Assembly (NCBI GenBank): GCA_914767715.1
Contig: OU612069.1
Location: forward strand, 21,637,387-21,701,386
Direction: 5' to 3'
Length of the DNA stretch: 64,000 bases
From: Membranipora membranacea
Taxonomy: Eukaryota > Bryozoa > Gymnolaemata > Cheilostomatida > Membraniporidae
The first letter of the stretch is position 1, and every line of letters starts with the position of its first letter. Made by a program: the position numbers and the translations under genes. Under the pieces are notes generated by a model that searched no databases, had not been told where the DNA came from, and worked only from the letters and a program-made list of their open reading frames with translations. Below, piece after piece: positions 11,850-25,342 of this stretch.

Positions 11850-13200
11850 ACATCTGTGCTTGATTTGTCTGTTGATGCAACCAAGGATACAGGACTTCCA
11901 GTTTTAAAAATGGTGATCATCAGATGTAGGACCACTGAAATTTGCACATTGAAACAAAAATTATATTTTCAAGGCAATTAACAACCATGATCATCCAGAA
12001 ATTTTGTTTTTGCTGTTTTTGCCAAATGTAGCCTGGTGTCTTTCGCACACTTCCAGCACTCTTTCGCCTTTGGCTTTATAAGTGCAGTTTGTAAAAAATC
12101 ATATCAATGTAATTTCTACACATTCTCTCACTTTCAAAGTTATTGCCAGTCCAAGTTCTACAATTCAATATTTTCACCGAGCATTTTTTCCACATAGTAT
12201 CTCGAAGGGTATACATCCGATTCATGTGAATTAAAAGTGGTAAACATCATCATCCTGGAACTCATTACCGCCACGATAGATGTATTATTGGTTATGAGCC
12301 AATGAGCATGTAGTTTGGAATCCCAGGGGTGATCCTGAGTGACTTTTATCTCCTCTCTGACATTTGTGGGACACTACTGTCATATAGCAAAAACATTGCG
12401 GTATTCTCACTGTTAAGAAGTTTTATCATTCTATATGTGCAGCGGACATATTAAAATGATCTGTCTGTGACCAAGTATGTATAATGTAGAAGCGTCCATA
12501 ATTAAATATGTTAGCAGTTAAAATCCTCTAAATTAAGTGGTGTCCCATAGTGTCAATTATTTGATGACTAGTTTGACTCTAGCCTGAGAGCTACTTTTTA
12601 TATCTGTATGCTTTGTGCCAATCTTCAGTATCTTAGTGGATCAACTTGGCCATAAACGGTGCAATATCTGTATCTATGTAATTCTAATCAATTTGGTGTC
12701 ATGTTACAGCCTCACAAATTTTGCTGTTAGCGAGCAATGGACAAGTTTGTGACACAGATAGCTGTACGGCATTTTCCAGGCGAAAATTTTAAGTCGAATG
12801 CAACCAATAATGACAAATGATAAGCTAGAATGTCAGTAAAAATGGTGAGTAGCGATCTTGCATTTTTCTTGCATTTTTTGCGTCTGGCGCATTTCATTTT
12901 GATTTGATCAGGGCACCCTTACCACGAAAAAAAGTTGAGACATATTTTCAAATCTTGTTCAAAAATAATAAAGTATGAAGGAAACTCCACAAGGTGTACA
13001 TGGTCTTCAGTATTCTGTCATATCACACATTGAAAAGTCCAATTATTGCTCTCTTGCAGTAAATGGGAATTCCTACTTACCTTACCTTACTTACAGTGGT
13101 GTATTCATAGGTAGGGCCAGGGGGCCATGTCACTTGTCATGCCTATCACTTATTCAGGAGGTCCCTTAAAATTGCCATAAGAGTTATGAATACACATTGA
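11850..13200. other. Region without a supported gene
   Basis: AT-rich, with no convincing exon on either strand. It contains the isolated dispersed repeat near 12,358 related to the tandem repeat at 5.8 kb. Otherwise nothing assignable. Confidence 0.5.
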
Positions 13201-13228
13201 CTATATTTATGTTTGTCAATATAAGTTG

Positions 13229-13331
13229 CCCCTTGTGTTATACCAAGGAGTTAAAGACTCTTTGGTATAGCTCCTTGGTTATACCAAAGAGTTATACCTT
13301 TGGTCTTTAACTCCTCGGATATACAAAGGGG
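13229..13331. repeat. Foldback hairpin, 103 bp
   Basis: Outer arms of about 30 bases (13229-13258 and 13302-13331, mostly complementary) enclose a perfect inner stem, TCTTTGGTATA with TATACCAAAGA. The repeated core is GGTATA...AAGGAG. A similar but separate palindrome with TATACC and AAGGAG motifs lies at 43,117. Confidence 0.6.
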
Positions 13332-14814
13332 TTTGCGAAGCAATAGCACTGATGTAATTGTTTTATAACGGCAAATTTCTGCTTGTCATGAGGTTTTTAG
13401 TTCATCAATACATCGAAGAGTGAATCAATGTGCGCTATCCTTCTGTGCCATGGCCCGCCTCAAAACATACCTTTCGGCCAAACTTGAACAAAAATCCTCG
13501 GAACACTGCATGTTCTAAATTGGTTGCAGAAAGGGATTGAGCATGTCAAAGTTCAATGTTGGCAAGTTCGTGGCATCTTGTCCCAAAAGGCTTCTCTGTG
13601 GTGGTCGATAGAATCTGAATTTTGATGAAAAACTGCTCACACAAAAATGATTATTACGATTATTAAATCAATTCACGGACAATATAACAGTATCACATAT
13701 TTCACTGGCTGTTGAGCAGGTAATTCAAGATCTGGTACCTACCTCCTACGACTCCCTTGTGTACGTTGCAACCACTATTTCTAAAATTTTACATATTTAA
13801 CTGTTCATCCTCTTTCCATAATATATTCACCAATTTTTTTTAAATTCTAAGTATCAATCACAGTATATATATTCAATGATGTCCCTTTCTGTTACACTAA
13901 AATCCTGGGGCCAATTTCTCAAAAAGGGCTGTAATGCCTTAAAACTGCCTCTGATTTTTGAAAATTTTCTGGGGGAGGCCCCCCAAACCCTCCTTGCTGG
14001 CAGGTGCTGCAGCGGCCCTCCCGCACCCTCCCCGTCTGGTCCCACCAGTTCAAAACCTATGGATACAGCCCTGCTTACATAACATGATTATGACTTTATT
14101 TGCTCCATCAACTTGGTTCGGCCAAGTGGTATGAAACCAAAATAGTGTGAAGAAAAGAGAATTGTTCCTGTTTTCAGTTTAATATTATTTCTAATGGCTG
14201 GCTATTAAAATACCACTACCGTTCATTATGTGCCATTAAGGATATCAGGTTTACAGGATTCAACAAAAATGTAATTGAATGCTCTAAGATGATTTTCTAG
14301 GTTTGAAGAGGCATTCGTATTGGTTGTGAATGAAAATTCTACAGGAACCATTAGTAATACACTTGACTTGTCACACACATAATTTTTACTACAATATTCG
14401 TCTGTAGATTTCAGTTATTCGGCCTCGGAGCACGCTATTGCCCAGGTAAATATGCTGTTGAGCAGTATATCTTTGAGCTTATTGTGTACTTCCTACAACA
14501 CTATAGTCTGGAGCTGGCTGAGCCTATTGATGAGAAAGACACGGACCCTCTCAGCATGCCCAATGATTTCGAATTTCTACAAATACCGTATACAGCGAAA
14601 GTTAAAGTCAGAAAAAATGAGGATAAGCTGTTATTGCAAAGACTGTTTATATACTCAATATGTGAAAAAACTGTAGATACTGTTTACAATTCTAAATTAA
14701 AACATTTGAAAGCAAAATTAAAGATTGTTTACATATGGTGGTATGGGTTTATTGTATAGTTTTTGTACGCTGGCATAGGGTTTGTGGGAATGCAACAATA
14801 TTTTATTGTTTACA

Positions 14815-15760
14815 GCATTTGCCTACGCTGATGATACAGTTTCCGTATCAAAATCTGACAACTTTGATACACTTAATGATTTATGTGATACTGATCTGCA
14901 CTTGATAGAAAGTTGGTGTAGGAATAATAGGATGTTGTTAAACATAAAAAAATCTCACTATATGCTTGTACAACCCTGTCATAGAGCCACATCTCTAGAT
15001 TTAGATCTAAAAAATAACCATAAAAGACTAAACCGAAATGCCAATACCAAACTTCTTGGTTTTACTTTGAATGACTCATTGGGACGATCATGTAGACCAG
15101 ATTTGCACCAAAATAAACAAAAGTTTGGCATTATTCCAGAAATGCAGGGCATTCCTAGATAGTAAATCATCTCGTAACTTTTATTTCCAGTATGTTTTTT
15201 GTCATATGATATATGGCATCCGCATATATGGCAACCTATCACCACAATATATTATTGAAAGAATATGCTTGCTCCAAAAGAGGGCTTTCCGCCTAATAGC
15301 AAATGTCAACCACATACCATATCATCTAATACATACAAGAGATTTACATACATCTCTTGGTCCGATTCCTTTTCCTCTCCTTGCTGGTCATTTCACCTGT
15401 ATATTTGGTTTTCAAATTTTGCATTCGATTGCACCTGACTTTCTTTTGGAAGGCTTTATTCCAGCTAGCTCTAAAACCTTTTTTAGAGACAAATACCTAT
15501 TACATTATCACACTGATCAATTAAGACAAAAAATCACTACAACTTTTAACTCTTTACCAATTCAGATACACTCAGCAACCAAACTTACTCATTTTAAACA
15601 ACAACTATCAAAGCACTTTATATCCTATTAATTTTTGCTACTTGAGTATTTTTTCTTTTTCTCTCCGCTAAAGTTATTTTTTATTTTGTTCTGTCACTGC
15701 ATGAAAAACCTTCCTAAAGATGATGTAGAATGACAATAAAAGTATATATATATTTGAATA
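14815..15760 (+). mobile_element. 3' end of a non-LTR retrotransposon (CR1/L2/Jockey-like reverse transcriptase)
   Basis: The plus frame from 14815 starts in the reverse transcriptase catalytic motif (FAYADDT) and runs through the thumb region (LHLIESWCRNNRMLLNIKKS, then KLLGFTLND). It shifts frame near 15,075 and continues (WDDHVDQICTKINKSLALF) through a typical C-terminal region to a TAA at 15,631. The element is 5'-truncated. It ends near 15,750 after an AATAAAAG and short TA-rich tail. The frameshift shows it is inactive. Family placement within the Jockey/CR1/L2 group is not certain. Confidence 0.75.
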
Positions 15761-15936
15761 GTAATACACAGAGCAAAAGGCCAAAAAGAGAGAATGAAAC
15801 TGTAAGTAGACTCAAGAACAACAAAACAAGCAAAAGATTTATCCTCATCGATGGAGAATGTCATTTGAGCTTGAGAGTTGTCTTTCCTTTTGGTAAGAAG
15901 GGACAATCGCCCGCACTGTGAGTAGCCAGCTCCAGT

Positions 15937-18900
15937 CTATGATCGGGCTGTATAGATCATCTTGTAAGGCTGAGGCATGTTGAAGAAGTCAGTCACAGGT
16001 TCTTCAGTCACCTTGCTGTCTACAGGTAATGCCAAATGATACCTCTGGAGGATTGATACAACAAACACGAACAACTCCATCTTAGCCAGGCTCTTGCCAA
16101 CACACTCTCTTCTACCTGCATGAATGGAAGAAACAACCCAAAGTGAAAATGAAGATGTCTTGAAACTTGATCCTACCTTTCAACTGTCATGTCTGAATAT
16201 TTATTGTAGATATTAACAACTGACAAGTTGCTAGACTTCTTAATACCAAAAGCAAATACCTGCTGATGTTTTGGGTAAAGCGTTTTTTCAAATTTTAGAC
16301 AGCTAATCCATTTTAAGCTTCCAAAAATGTTGCAACTTACCAATACCAAAATACATAGCCCTTTGTTTCTTCTGTTCAATATCTCCTGTTAGAAATCTCT
16401 CAGGTTTAAACGTGTAAGGCTCATCAAAAACATCTGGATCACAAAGAACTGAGTCCATGTTTAGCAAAATATCGGACCCAACTGGTATCAACTGCAAGTA
16501 AACACAAAAAGAGCTATAATGACCACTGTATACAGATGAGTTATTCCTGAACAGAAAATCCATTACTTATTTTGCTTTAACTAAAACATGCATGGATCTA
16601 AACTAGGCAAATCATGTTTTTATCATTAATGCTATTGTGGATAGAGAAACAAGTACCAGTAAGATATCTTAAGTGAGTAATTTTTTGCTTGGAGTCCCAT
16701 AAAGATGTAGGGTTGAGCGTAGTGCTACCTCAAGTGAATAATTATTGGAGCAAAATAAATTTGATTGGTGAAAAAGTATCCCCAAACAACTTATTGACAA
16801 ATTAATACCTTGAGGTCCATAACATTTATATTATTGGGACCAACAACACCTAATCAATGACTAAAAACATGTAACAAAAAACGCCAGCGGGTAACCAAAC
16901 ACAGGGCCATAAGGTCTGTAAACAAATTTATTACTTCTATCAGCGTGTTACTCTTCATGCATGCATTAATACACCTATGCAGCAAATGAGAACCTCTCAG
17001 GACGTAGTTTTCCTCTGTGGGTCATATTAGGGCCATACCTTTCCATCCACATACAGATCTTTCCTGGCTGTATGAGGTAGAGCTGTAGGGACCAGGTTTA
17101 CTTTCCTCATAGTCTCTCTTATAACTGCGTCAGTGTATGGCATATTTATCCTGTCCTTGTTGGATACTTCTCTTGAGCCTGTGAAAGAGGATTAGGGGCA
17201 GGAATAATCATTGCTGGCCACTATGTTATTGTTTAGATCTTGCCTCCAGCTAGATTTTCTACAGCTACAAGCCCCACATTTGACTAAACTAGTCCCATGT
17301 CATGAAAACAAACGTCAAACCATCTTCATAAAACATCTTAAGTGTCTGATACATCCGCAAAAGGGTTAGGTTAGTTTATGTTTGCTAGTCTTTTACATTG
17401 CAACATGCAAATTAAATCATTATCCAGAGCCAATCTTACCGATTTGTTTGTTGATCTCTGAGAAGACCTTCTCCTGTACGTCCTGGTGGATACACATCAT
17501 TAATATTATCCATGCTAGACTATGGGCTGTGGTCATGGTCCCAGCACTGTAGAGATGGTAAGCGAAGGTAATTGCATTATCATCTACAATTACATACAGC
17601 ACTGTAAACTTTTGGCTAGGAGGGTCAATTCTTGACGTTTTTCATAATGTTTACCCAGATTATTTTTGAGCTATTAAATCTTGATTAAATACAGCAGTGC
17701 CACCTGCACGACTATTACATGACTGTCATCGGCTGTGCATTGTAATTAAAGTGTAAAGAAAGACCAGAGCAAAAAATATATGGTTGCTAGTTCTGCAGTA
17801 CTACAAAGGCAGCATTTGTACACTGAAAAAATGTATAGCACATCTTGGTAATTATCTGAATAGTGTTAGAAATTGTCCTCCCTCCTCGCCCAATACTAAC
17901 ACTTCAAATTTACTAATACTTTTTCCACATGTGTTTAAAATAAAAATATTTTCAGGAGACATGGCATGGTATGACATGGCATCTATTAATCTTATCAGTT
18001 TTTCTAAGGTGGAAAGAGGGGGTAGCCTTTTGAACTTAAATATCTCCTAGATTATAAGGGGTTACAATTTCTAACAGAAAACATAATTTATAGTCAGAAG
18101 GGTTATGAATTTTCGAACTTGAATAAACCGTATCAAAGATTGATTTTCCTTGTAACAGACACCGTTATGATAAATATTATGGCTTAACAAAAATGTATTG
18201 CATTGCACAAACCTGAAAACACTGATGATCCATTCTGCTCTTGCTCTCGATTGATTATGAAGTTGTCTATCACGTCTCGGGGACTTGCTGGGTCAACAGA
18301 GTCTTTGTGTTCGTCTATTAGGACCTTCAGTACCTTGTACTGCTCCCCAACTACCCTCTCACTCTCGTTGACAATTGAAGCTAGAAGCCATGAACTAAAC
18401 GGAACATTTTTAAAGGTTGAAGCAATTCCCAAAGTCTTAGCATCTGTATTTAAGGCTGTTATCATGTCAATGAAAACCTGATCATCGTACTCCCTCCTGT
18501 TACCGAACATAAGCTGAGAGATGATGTTACATGTTACCAATGCGAGGCCGATGCCGTGCTCCACAGGCTTGCCTTCGTGAGGCTCGATGACCACCTTCAT
18601 ATACTGAGATATCTCTGATAATATCTGAGGTTCAATGGCTGCCTTGCCCATTCCTCCACTCCTCAAGGTCGTCAGGGTGAAAGAGCGCAACGTTTTCCAG
18701 TGAGGTGGAGGTGCCCAAAAGATACCTAGGAAAAAAGTTGAAATACAAAGTATATTAGCCAATTTATAGATTAAAGTCCTTGTAATAGGTTAGACTGTAT
18801 CAAAATGTGATTGGATATATGCTCTTTGATTACCCTACTGACCCTATGTTTTCAAGTGGTTTTATATTTCGGCGGTTAGCGACGACAGAAATCGGCGAAT

Positions 18901-20413
18901 ACTTAAAATTATCTAAATACAAACAGTATTGAGTGGAGGGAGGCTGAATAGCTCAATGTGTAGAGCGTCTGCTTTGCCATTACCTTATGAACTAGTTGTT
19001 GCAGGTTCGAATCCCATTCAGGTTAGTTTTTTTAAAATAGACTACTACTACTCTAGAGGAGTTTCACAGGCCTGAAATCCGTGAATAATTAAGACTAGTG
19101 AAAAAGGTTGGAGTTGTGCCCTCCGTGAATTAGGAGCCCGCCAATTATTAAGGTCAGTAGGGTACTATTAGTAAAATATTAGTAATTGACAAACACAAAA
19201 TAGCTTCTATTTCACGGATGATCTACCAGCACATCAGCCAAGAAATAACTTTGTGTTATCACTGAAACTTGGCAGTGATATGGTGGCTTTTTTGTCAAGC
19301 ATTGATTGATCTCTGAATAACAACCATCAAAAGTTCAGCACACTGACATTGACGTGCCTATGCATTTTTTGAAGAGCTAATCGCAACTTCATTGATTTGA
19401 ATGTTGATGCAATGCGGCAAGCCATTGCCACTTTTTTACTTTCCTTGTCAGCTAGGGCGAATGGCCCACAACAGCTTAATCAAGTAGTACTAGAGGGCTT
19501 CAACCCAGGGCCTTAAAAGCCAAAATCAGCCGCCCTTAACACTGTCTAACCTATCTCAGATCAGTTAGATGAATTTGGTTGAACATGTACCTGGAGTCTG
19601 TTCAGCAGTATCTATCATCTGTCTAGGCATAGATTTCACTGAACGATCACTGGTGAACTCTGCATTCTTCACTAGAAGAGACTGAAAGGCATCATAGCCA
19701 GAAAGGACAACACGTTTAGCTCCCCCTATTTCTATTGTGAACACCTGTAATGGAAAATGTGAGCAGAAAGGTGAAATGTTGGTATAATCTATCAGTGTTG
19801 CAATAACTTCAAGGTGCGTACCATGCCAAGGGATGCTTCGAAGAAATAATGAAGTCTACGGCTCGGAGATATTATGTCAATGAGTATTAAGGTATCCAGA
19901 TAATCCTCTTGAAATAACCCTACGTTACTGTGATATTGATGTTTTCCAGTGGCTTGTTCTCTAACTTTGAGGAGGTCTGTACATAGCAGGCATTACTTCT
20001 CCGCCATGCTTATGTTCCAGGCCCTAGTTAGATAACCATTCAATTGCGTTGAATTTGTCACACTTTATTAGGGGCAGCGGTAAAGGTGATGGCTGTTGGT
20101 TCCGAGATAGGATATCAATGAATACTAGGTCATTTGGAACATCATCTCCAAATGACTATTCTATTTTGTTTTTGTATCCTAGATCTTTGAAGGTGAGAAA
20201 TATCTTACTTACATTTCCGTACTTCCGTCTGTTAGCCTCACAGAACTTCATTATATCTCCGTACCACATAACCTGATGTAGATTCCCCAGGATCGGTAAC
20301 TTCCAGGGTCCTGGAGGAAATCTATCATTCTTTGATCTAGATGACAGATACCAAGTTAGCAGAAATACACAAGTTGCAACCAAAACCGAAGTATATTCTA
20401 GTCCGAAATCCAT
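15937..20413 (-). CDS. Cytochrome P450, clan 2 type, complete (493 aa)
   Basis: Haem-thiolate monooxygenase anchored in the ER by an N-terminal helix (residues about 8-24) before the PPGPW hinge. Exons on the minus strand: 20413-20213, 19744-19591, 18725-18213, 17583-17440, 17178-17039, 16491-16341, 16115-15937. All introns are GT-AG, phases agree, and the sum is exactly 494 codons with TAG. Motifs: WKTLR (128-132, C-helix), ETMR (359-362, ExxR), FKPERF (412-417), and haem loop FGIGRRECVG (432-441; thiolate Cys439). The I-helix reads AGTMTT (303-308), with Met306 where an acidic residue is usual. Length and the WAPxPHW segment fit the CYP2/CYP1/CYP17 clan. The substrate cannot be predicted. 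No stop or frameshift was seen, so it is probably functional. A tRNA-like repeat lies in intron 2, between exons 2 and 3. Confidence 0.93.
18944..19025 (+). repeat. tRNA-like SINE head in a P450 intron
   Basis: AGGCTGAATAGCTCAATGTGTAGAGC (A box) and GCAGGTTCGAATCCC (B box) lie 50 bases apart. The ends pair only partly, and the anticodon region is too long and irregular for a functional tRNA. It sits antisense to the P450, between its exons 2 and 3. Confidence 0.5.
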
Positions 20414-23400
20414 TTCCCAGGCTATTCAAGCCTGCAACTTGAGCTTTGTGACTGAGCTTAGTACAAACACAGTTAGACGCCTGCCCAATAGTTTACTCTG
20501 AAGAATAGTCTGTTTGCAAAAAATTGAATCTAAACCATAGGTGATAAACCTTCATATTAGACAGCTGATGATAAAAGCTGTCTCTGTTATAGGACATGTG
20601 AGTGATTTATAGCGCTTCGCTTAGGCTAGGTTTATATTGGGGACAACATATATCACATCCTTAATCTTTACAGCCTAAGGGCTAAGGCTCAGCTATGCAA
20701 CTATTATATGTAGAGGTGGAGTGAAAACCCATCAACCCCCCTCGCAGATAATATGAGGTTCAATCAATTATGAATTGCACAGCACTTCTCCACAATCAGG
20801 TTTTACAAGAACGATATGCATATTACACATGTTTCACGGACTGAATTTGTTACTTATAGAAATAAATTGTGTATGAGTTGTATGATGTTCAATGGGGTGA
20901 ATTTAAGTAGTGGACTATGGCACAAGGGGCGGGTGCCTTGACGATTGATGACTTTGCGACGATGAGTTGATGGAAAGCAAACTTCCATGCACTTGTTTGG
21001 CTTAGAGTGAAAGCATGAAAGCGATGGGCGGACATTGTTGCACTGAAACAATAAAGAGTTGGCAGCCTCCCTGGCTGCGCAACAGCGTAAACACACTGAT
21101 TATGTTAAACACGGAAATGGGCAATATGCACTGAGGGCTCGACGAGATTGATTTAGATGCTCATCAACACACAGGGGTGGCTTCATGCTGCTGGAGCCGG
21201 CCATGAGGAGGTTGTACTAGAGAACACCTCAAAACAGCGCTTGACTCATAGTGTTCTACCTGAAGACCTGTATGTTGTGCAGAGGTATGCACACCGATGT
21301 ATGTTGTATCCCCAGAAATAACTTCAGGACTCCCCCCCTGTTTCAGAAGTCATTACACTCCTTGTGTCAGGGGCCATTACCTGTTTATTTTAAAGAGCCA
21401 TTAATCTTGAATTGATAGCAAAAAATGTAACAGCTTAGCTAACAATTCCTCCCACAGTATTTATATATATATGTGGCCGGGTGTCCTATTGTGTGATATT
21501 GCGAAGATCATTGGTCGAATAAGCCAACAGGTGTAGTTAGCGTCCATTCAAATTACTTGACGTCTGTCAACAACACTTTCGAACTGAAAAGAAATGTCAG
21601 GAGTAATTTTTGATGTAAGGGTACAGACTTGCAAAATTTGAAGACCAATTGTAATTCCTTATGTCAAAATTTATTTTTGATGTGATATATTGCAGCTCAG
21701 AAAAAGATTGAGATCCATTGTGTTTTGCACACACAACAAAAGGTACCCCCTCTGCCTCTGTTTCACATTATTGGAGGGGATCTATACAGGAGATCCTAGG
21801 TCTGGGAACATTATTACAAATCATATAGTGATATTATTCTTTTTAACTTTATTGGCATAACTTTCATTTGATGAGCATGTTTTACAAAATCAGCAATTGA
21901 GACAAAAGGGAAAAATAAATTTCAATCAAGATGATGCAAAAGGTAATCCAAAAACTTACGTTTGAATGATTTATAAAAATTATTTGATTATTGAACGTGA
22001 ATTGAACAGTATATTGAAGTGGTAAAATTAAAAGTGGAGGCCATCATATTCTCGAAAAAGTTATTCGAACCTAAGTGTAGTAGTTTCAACATGTCACTCA
22101 GAATGTAATTGTGCAAAAAATTATAAAAATCTGACAAAAGTGGTGGACTGTCTTATTTATCGATTGCTGACCAGTAATTGATCAAATTAAAAGGTGTACC
22201 GATCTTGAAAATTTATTTATTTCTGATAATACCTTGTCATGTGTTCATCAGTTTGCATTATAAAGGTAATAATAAATGAGTATATTTCCCGTCACACTTT
22301 GATGTTAAGGATAACTGCCAGCCTCCCGTTAGTAGACAATGCCGTTTTGTCAAGATTTGTTAACGCTAGAGGTCTATAATTGTGCGTTTCTCACCCTCAT
22401 TATCTAAATGAGACAAATCCTGAGAAATATGTGGTTCGTGATTGGTACACCTGCTCTCAACTTAACTTCGAACCAGACTAAACCTTAGATTAGATGTAGG
22501 GCCAGTCTATTGCAGGCAGAAATTAAGGTGTGATTGTTTGGTTGCATTCAATTCTGCACCTTTTGCATGAATTGGAGATAATCCCAATCCAAGTCTTGGC
22601 CTGGGCACTAAAACATGCCGATGAACAACTTTTCCCCACAAGTCCTACATCTTGGCAAAAAAGGCAATCTTTGTCCTAACTCTAGGAGTTTGGTGCAACA
22701 AACATTCTCTGGCCTTGCCCCAATCACTGGAAATATGCCCAAACAGATATTGGGCGAAATAATAAAACATATATAATAAAATTATTCACAATTTTAATTG
22801 TGAGTTGGTCACATCAATTTATGTCAATTGCAGTTATAACCAACTTTTAGAATCCGTAAATCAATGCATAAACTTAAAACATAAAATGGTCTTTTTCTTT
22901 TTATTTGTGGATAATTTTTTAATCGAATCAATAGATTTCATCGTCAAATAATTGAGTGACAGTCAGTTCTATGTTATATATGGTCTCATGTCAGGCCTTT
23001 TACTGGAGTTTTTCATCGGCCTATATACTTATATTGATTACCTTTGTTGATGGAATGTTTGTCAATGCAAATTAGATTAATGGAAGCTCAGAGTAACCAT
23101 TATATGGCTACATCCCCTGATATATAATATTCATGGATTAGATGAACATATCTGACCCTTAAAAAGCATATGGCAATTTATTTATAATTGCTGGATACAA
23201 TTTTTCATCTTTAATTGGTCCCAAAGTTCAGTTATTCCACAGCCGACCCCTTGCAAACATTTGTCAAGTAGCTTGCCTGAATTTTTAAAGATTGTTACTT
23301 GGTTGTCAGTCGATGCATGGCGATAAAGCTGCGAAATTCTTAGCTAGATCAAATCACTGCCAAAAAGTTATATAATGATGCAGTTTCTCCACAAATAGCC

Positions 23401-23460
23401 ATAGAGCTTTTTTACCACTAATCCATGAATTAGATTACAAGCAGTTAAATTTTTGTGTTA
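20414..23460. other. Gene-poor intergenic region
   Basis: Upstream of the P450 start there is no supported exon on either strand. The sequence is AT-rich with short runs of T and A. A block near 23,125 (ATATTCATGGATTAGATGAACATATC) resembles 10,885 (ATATATTCATGGATTAAGGGAACATA) and marks another dispersed repeat. Confidence 0.5.
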
Positions 23461-23465
23461 ACTCA

Positions 23466-23580
23466 CACTACAGATTTTTTTCGTGACGAACAAGGTTTTG
23501 TTTGTAAGAGTTATATTCCCATTATCCGATTATCCGTTATCCATTGACTGTTAATATAAATAGAGCTGCACCAATAATAT
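23466..23580 (+). repeat. Left member of an inverted repeat pair
   Basis: The block containing ACACTACAGATTTTTTTCG, GACGAACAAGGTTTTGTTTG, TAAGAGTTAT and ATAGAGCTGCACCAATAAT matches the reverse complement of about 27,940-28,052 with roughly 80 percent identity by eye. The span between them is about 4.4 kb. Confidence 0.6.
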
Positions 23581-24164
23581 AACACTGCGTTTCATACCCA
23601 AGAATTGTTGGCCAATTGTGTGCAATTCTAGAATTGTTCGAAACTGACCCATATATCATTACCCAACCAGCAACCATTATTTTGTATTTAACCCTGCCAG
23701 CTAAATAAATTACATTCATTATCGCTATTGTATAGTTATAGTATAGTTATGTTATGGTATATCGGCTGAGGGAGGCAAAGGTAAATCAACTATTGTCAGC
23801 CTGGTATATATTCATTACCTGTCTACAAAGGAGCTCTTGATGTTATACTATATCATTGTCAGCCATCTCAGTTATATGGTTTACAGGAAGCAATTTTGGC
23901 ATTTTTTCTGTCACGCTTGGATGGTTGTTCCCTAGTAGGTGTTGGCATTAGTACAGATAGTATTAAAATGTTAGACTAAGACTAGTGGCAACGCCGTTTA
24001 AAGTAATAAGCCTTTCAATCTAATGGAGAGAGTTGAGTTTGATAGACATAATAAAGGCTTCTCACACAACAATTATATTGGTTGTATTTTTGCTCTTTAA
24101 ACCAGGCCTGCATGTCATTCACTGTTGTTCCATGCCTCGAATGAGTGGTCCAATTTTGATTTTG

Positions 24165-24260
24165 AAAATGAAAATCATCTGCCACGGCCGGGACTCGAAC
24201 CCGGATCGCCCTCGTCAATTGCCCTTGAAGGCATTGTGTGCAAGCTACCACGTCGCCTAT
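24165..24260 (-). repeat. tRNA-like SINE head
   Basis: Minus strand: GGCGACGTGGTAGCTTGCACACAATG (A-box region) and GGGTTCGAGTCCCGG (B box), followed by CCGTGGCAGATGATTTTC. The CCCGGCCGTGGCAGATG junction recurs at 25,906, so the head belongs to a dispersed SINE family. Confidence 0.55.
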
Positions 24261-25327
24261 TTGGAATAATTGTTTGATTCATCAAGCTATTTGTATTCGC
24301 GTCAGAAAATGTCATTCGGCTGAAGCGGAAGCTGACTTATTAAAGTGGTAGACAACCACAAAAGTTACATTTTGATATTTGATGCGTAATGATGTACTCC
24401 TTCTAAATTTGGATGTCAAAATAAATGTTAAATTTGAAAATTTTAATCATTTCAATTACAAACTCTCTTCTAACATTTTGTTTCAGTAACACAAATACCC
24501 GTACTCTCCAAATAAAAATATTATTGGAAAAAAATGATGTATAAAAGAATTTTTTTCTAGAATCGAAGCAGTTATCTTTTGCTGTGTCAATCTTGATATA
24601 TAAAAAGTCATCTCGGTTAGAAAATCATCTACAAAAACAATATTATTGCTTTCAATAACAAAAACTGAGCATTTTTTTGGAGATTATAATAGCTTCTCAA
24701 CTTAATTCAGTTTATTGCAGCCCTGTGGTGCAGATCCAAAGCTTATACCTTAGATTTCTATTGTTGAGTATGTTGCCTACTGGTGAAAGTTAATTGCACT
24801 TTGATACGTATTTAGTGGTGCCAGTGTTGTCATCTACTTTAAAGATCATTCCCATGTATCGATCAAATTTAAAACTGGTGTCAAATCGATCTATGGAAAC
24901 ATAGTGAATAGGTCACAATGTCTTTACCTATTGGTATCCACACAGTTGGAAGCTTTGGAGGCTATGACCACGAATCTCCCTAATGCTCGTTTTTCTGTCA
25001 GTCGATGCCCCTTGATATCTCATCTCTCATGTGTACACTGCAAGCGTTATCTTGTGAATAACCGGTTATATATTTTAAATGAGGTAGGCTACTTCCTACG
25101 GGTCAAATTTCCTTCGATTTATTCTTACTGATTTTTTAGGGAATTTATCATTTCCAAAAAGTGACTTCATCAGGGCAGGAGTGCCAAAGGTTGAAATTGG
25201 TTTGTTTGTTTTCAGTCCCATCCAGTGGACAAGACAAATATAACGCATCAAATTTCAGTAGTAAGTATCTGTCGTGTAAGAGAAAAAACTCAGCACAAGT
25301 CTGAATTCCCGTGGAAAAATCCCAATC

Positions 25328-25342
25328 GGGGGGGGGGGGGGG
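25328..25342 (+). repeat. G homopolymer
   Basis: A run of 15 G in AT-rich DNA, likely an error-prone assembly position. Confidence 0.85.

Noticed and set aside
18944-19025. Possible functional tRNA gene
   Set aside because: A and B boxes are present but the acceptor stem and anticodon arm do not fold properly.
20854-21096. Minus-strand frame rich in Cys upstream of the P450
   Set aside because: Cysteine spacing fits no domain, and no splice sites or homology are visible.
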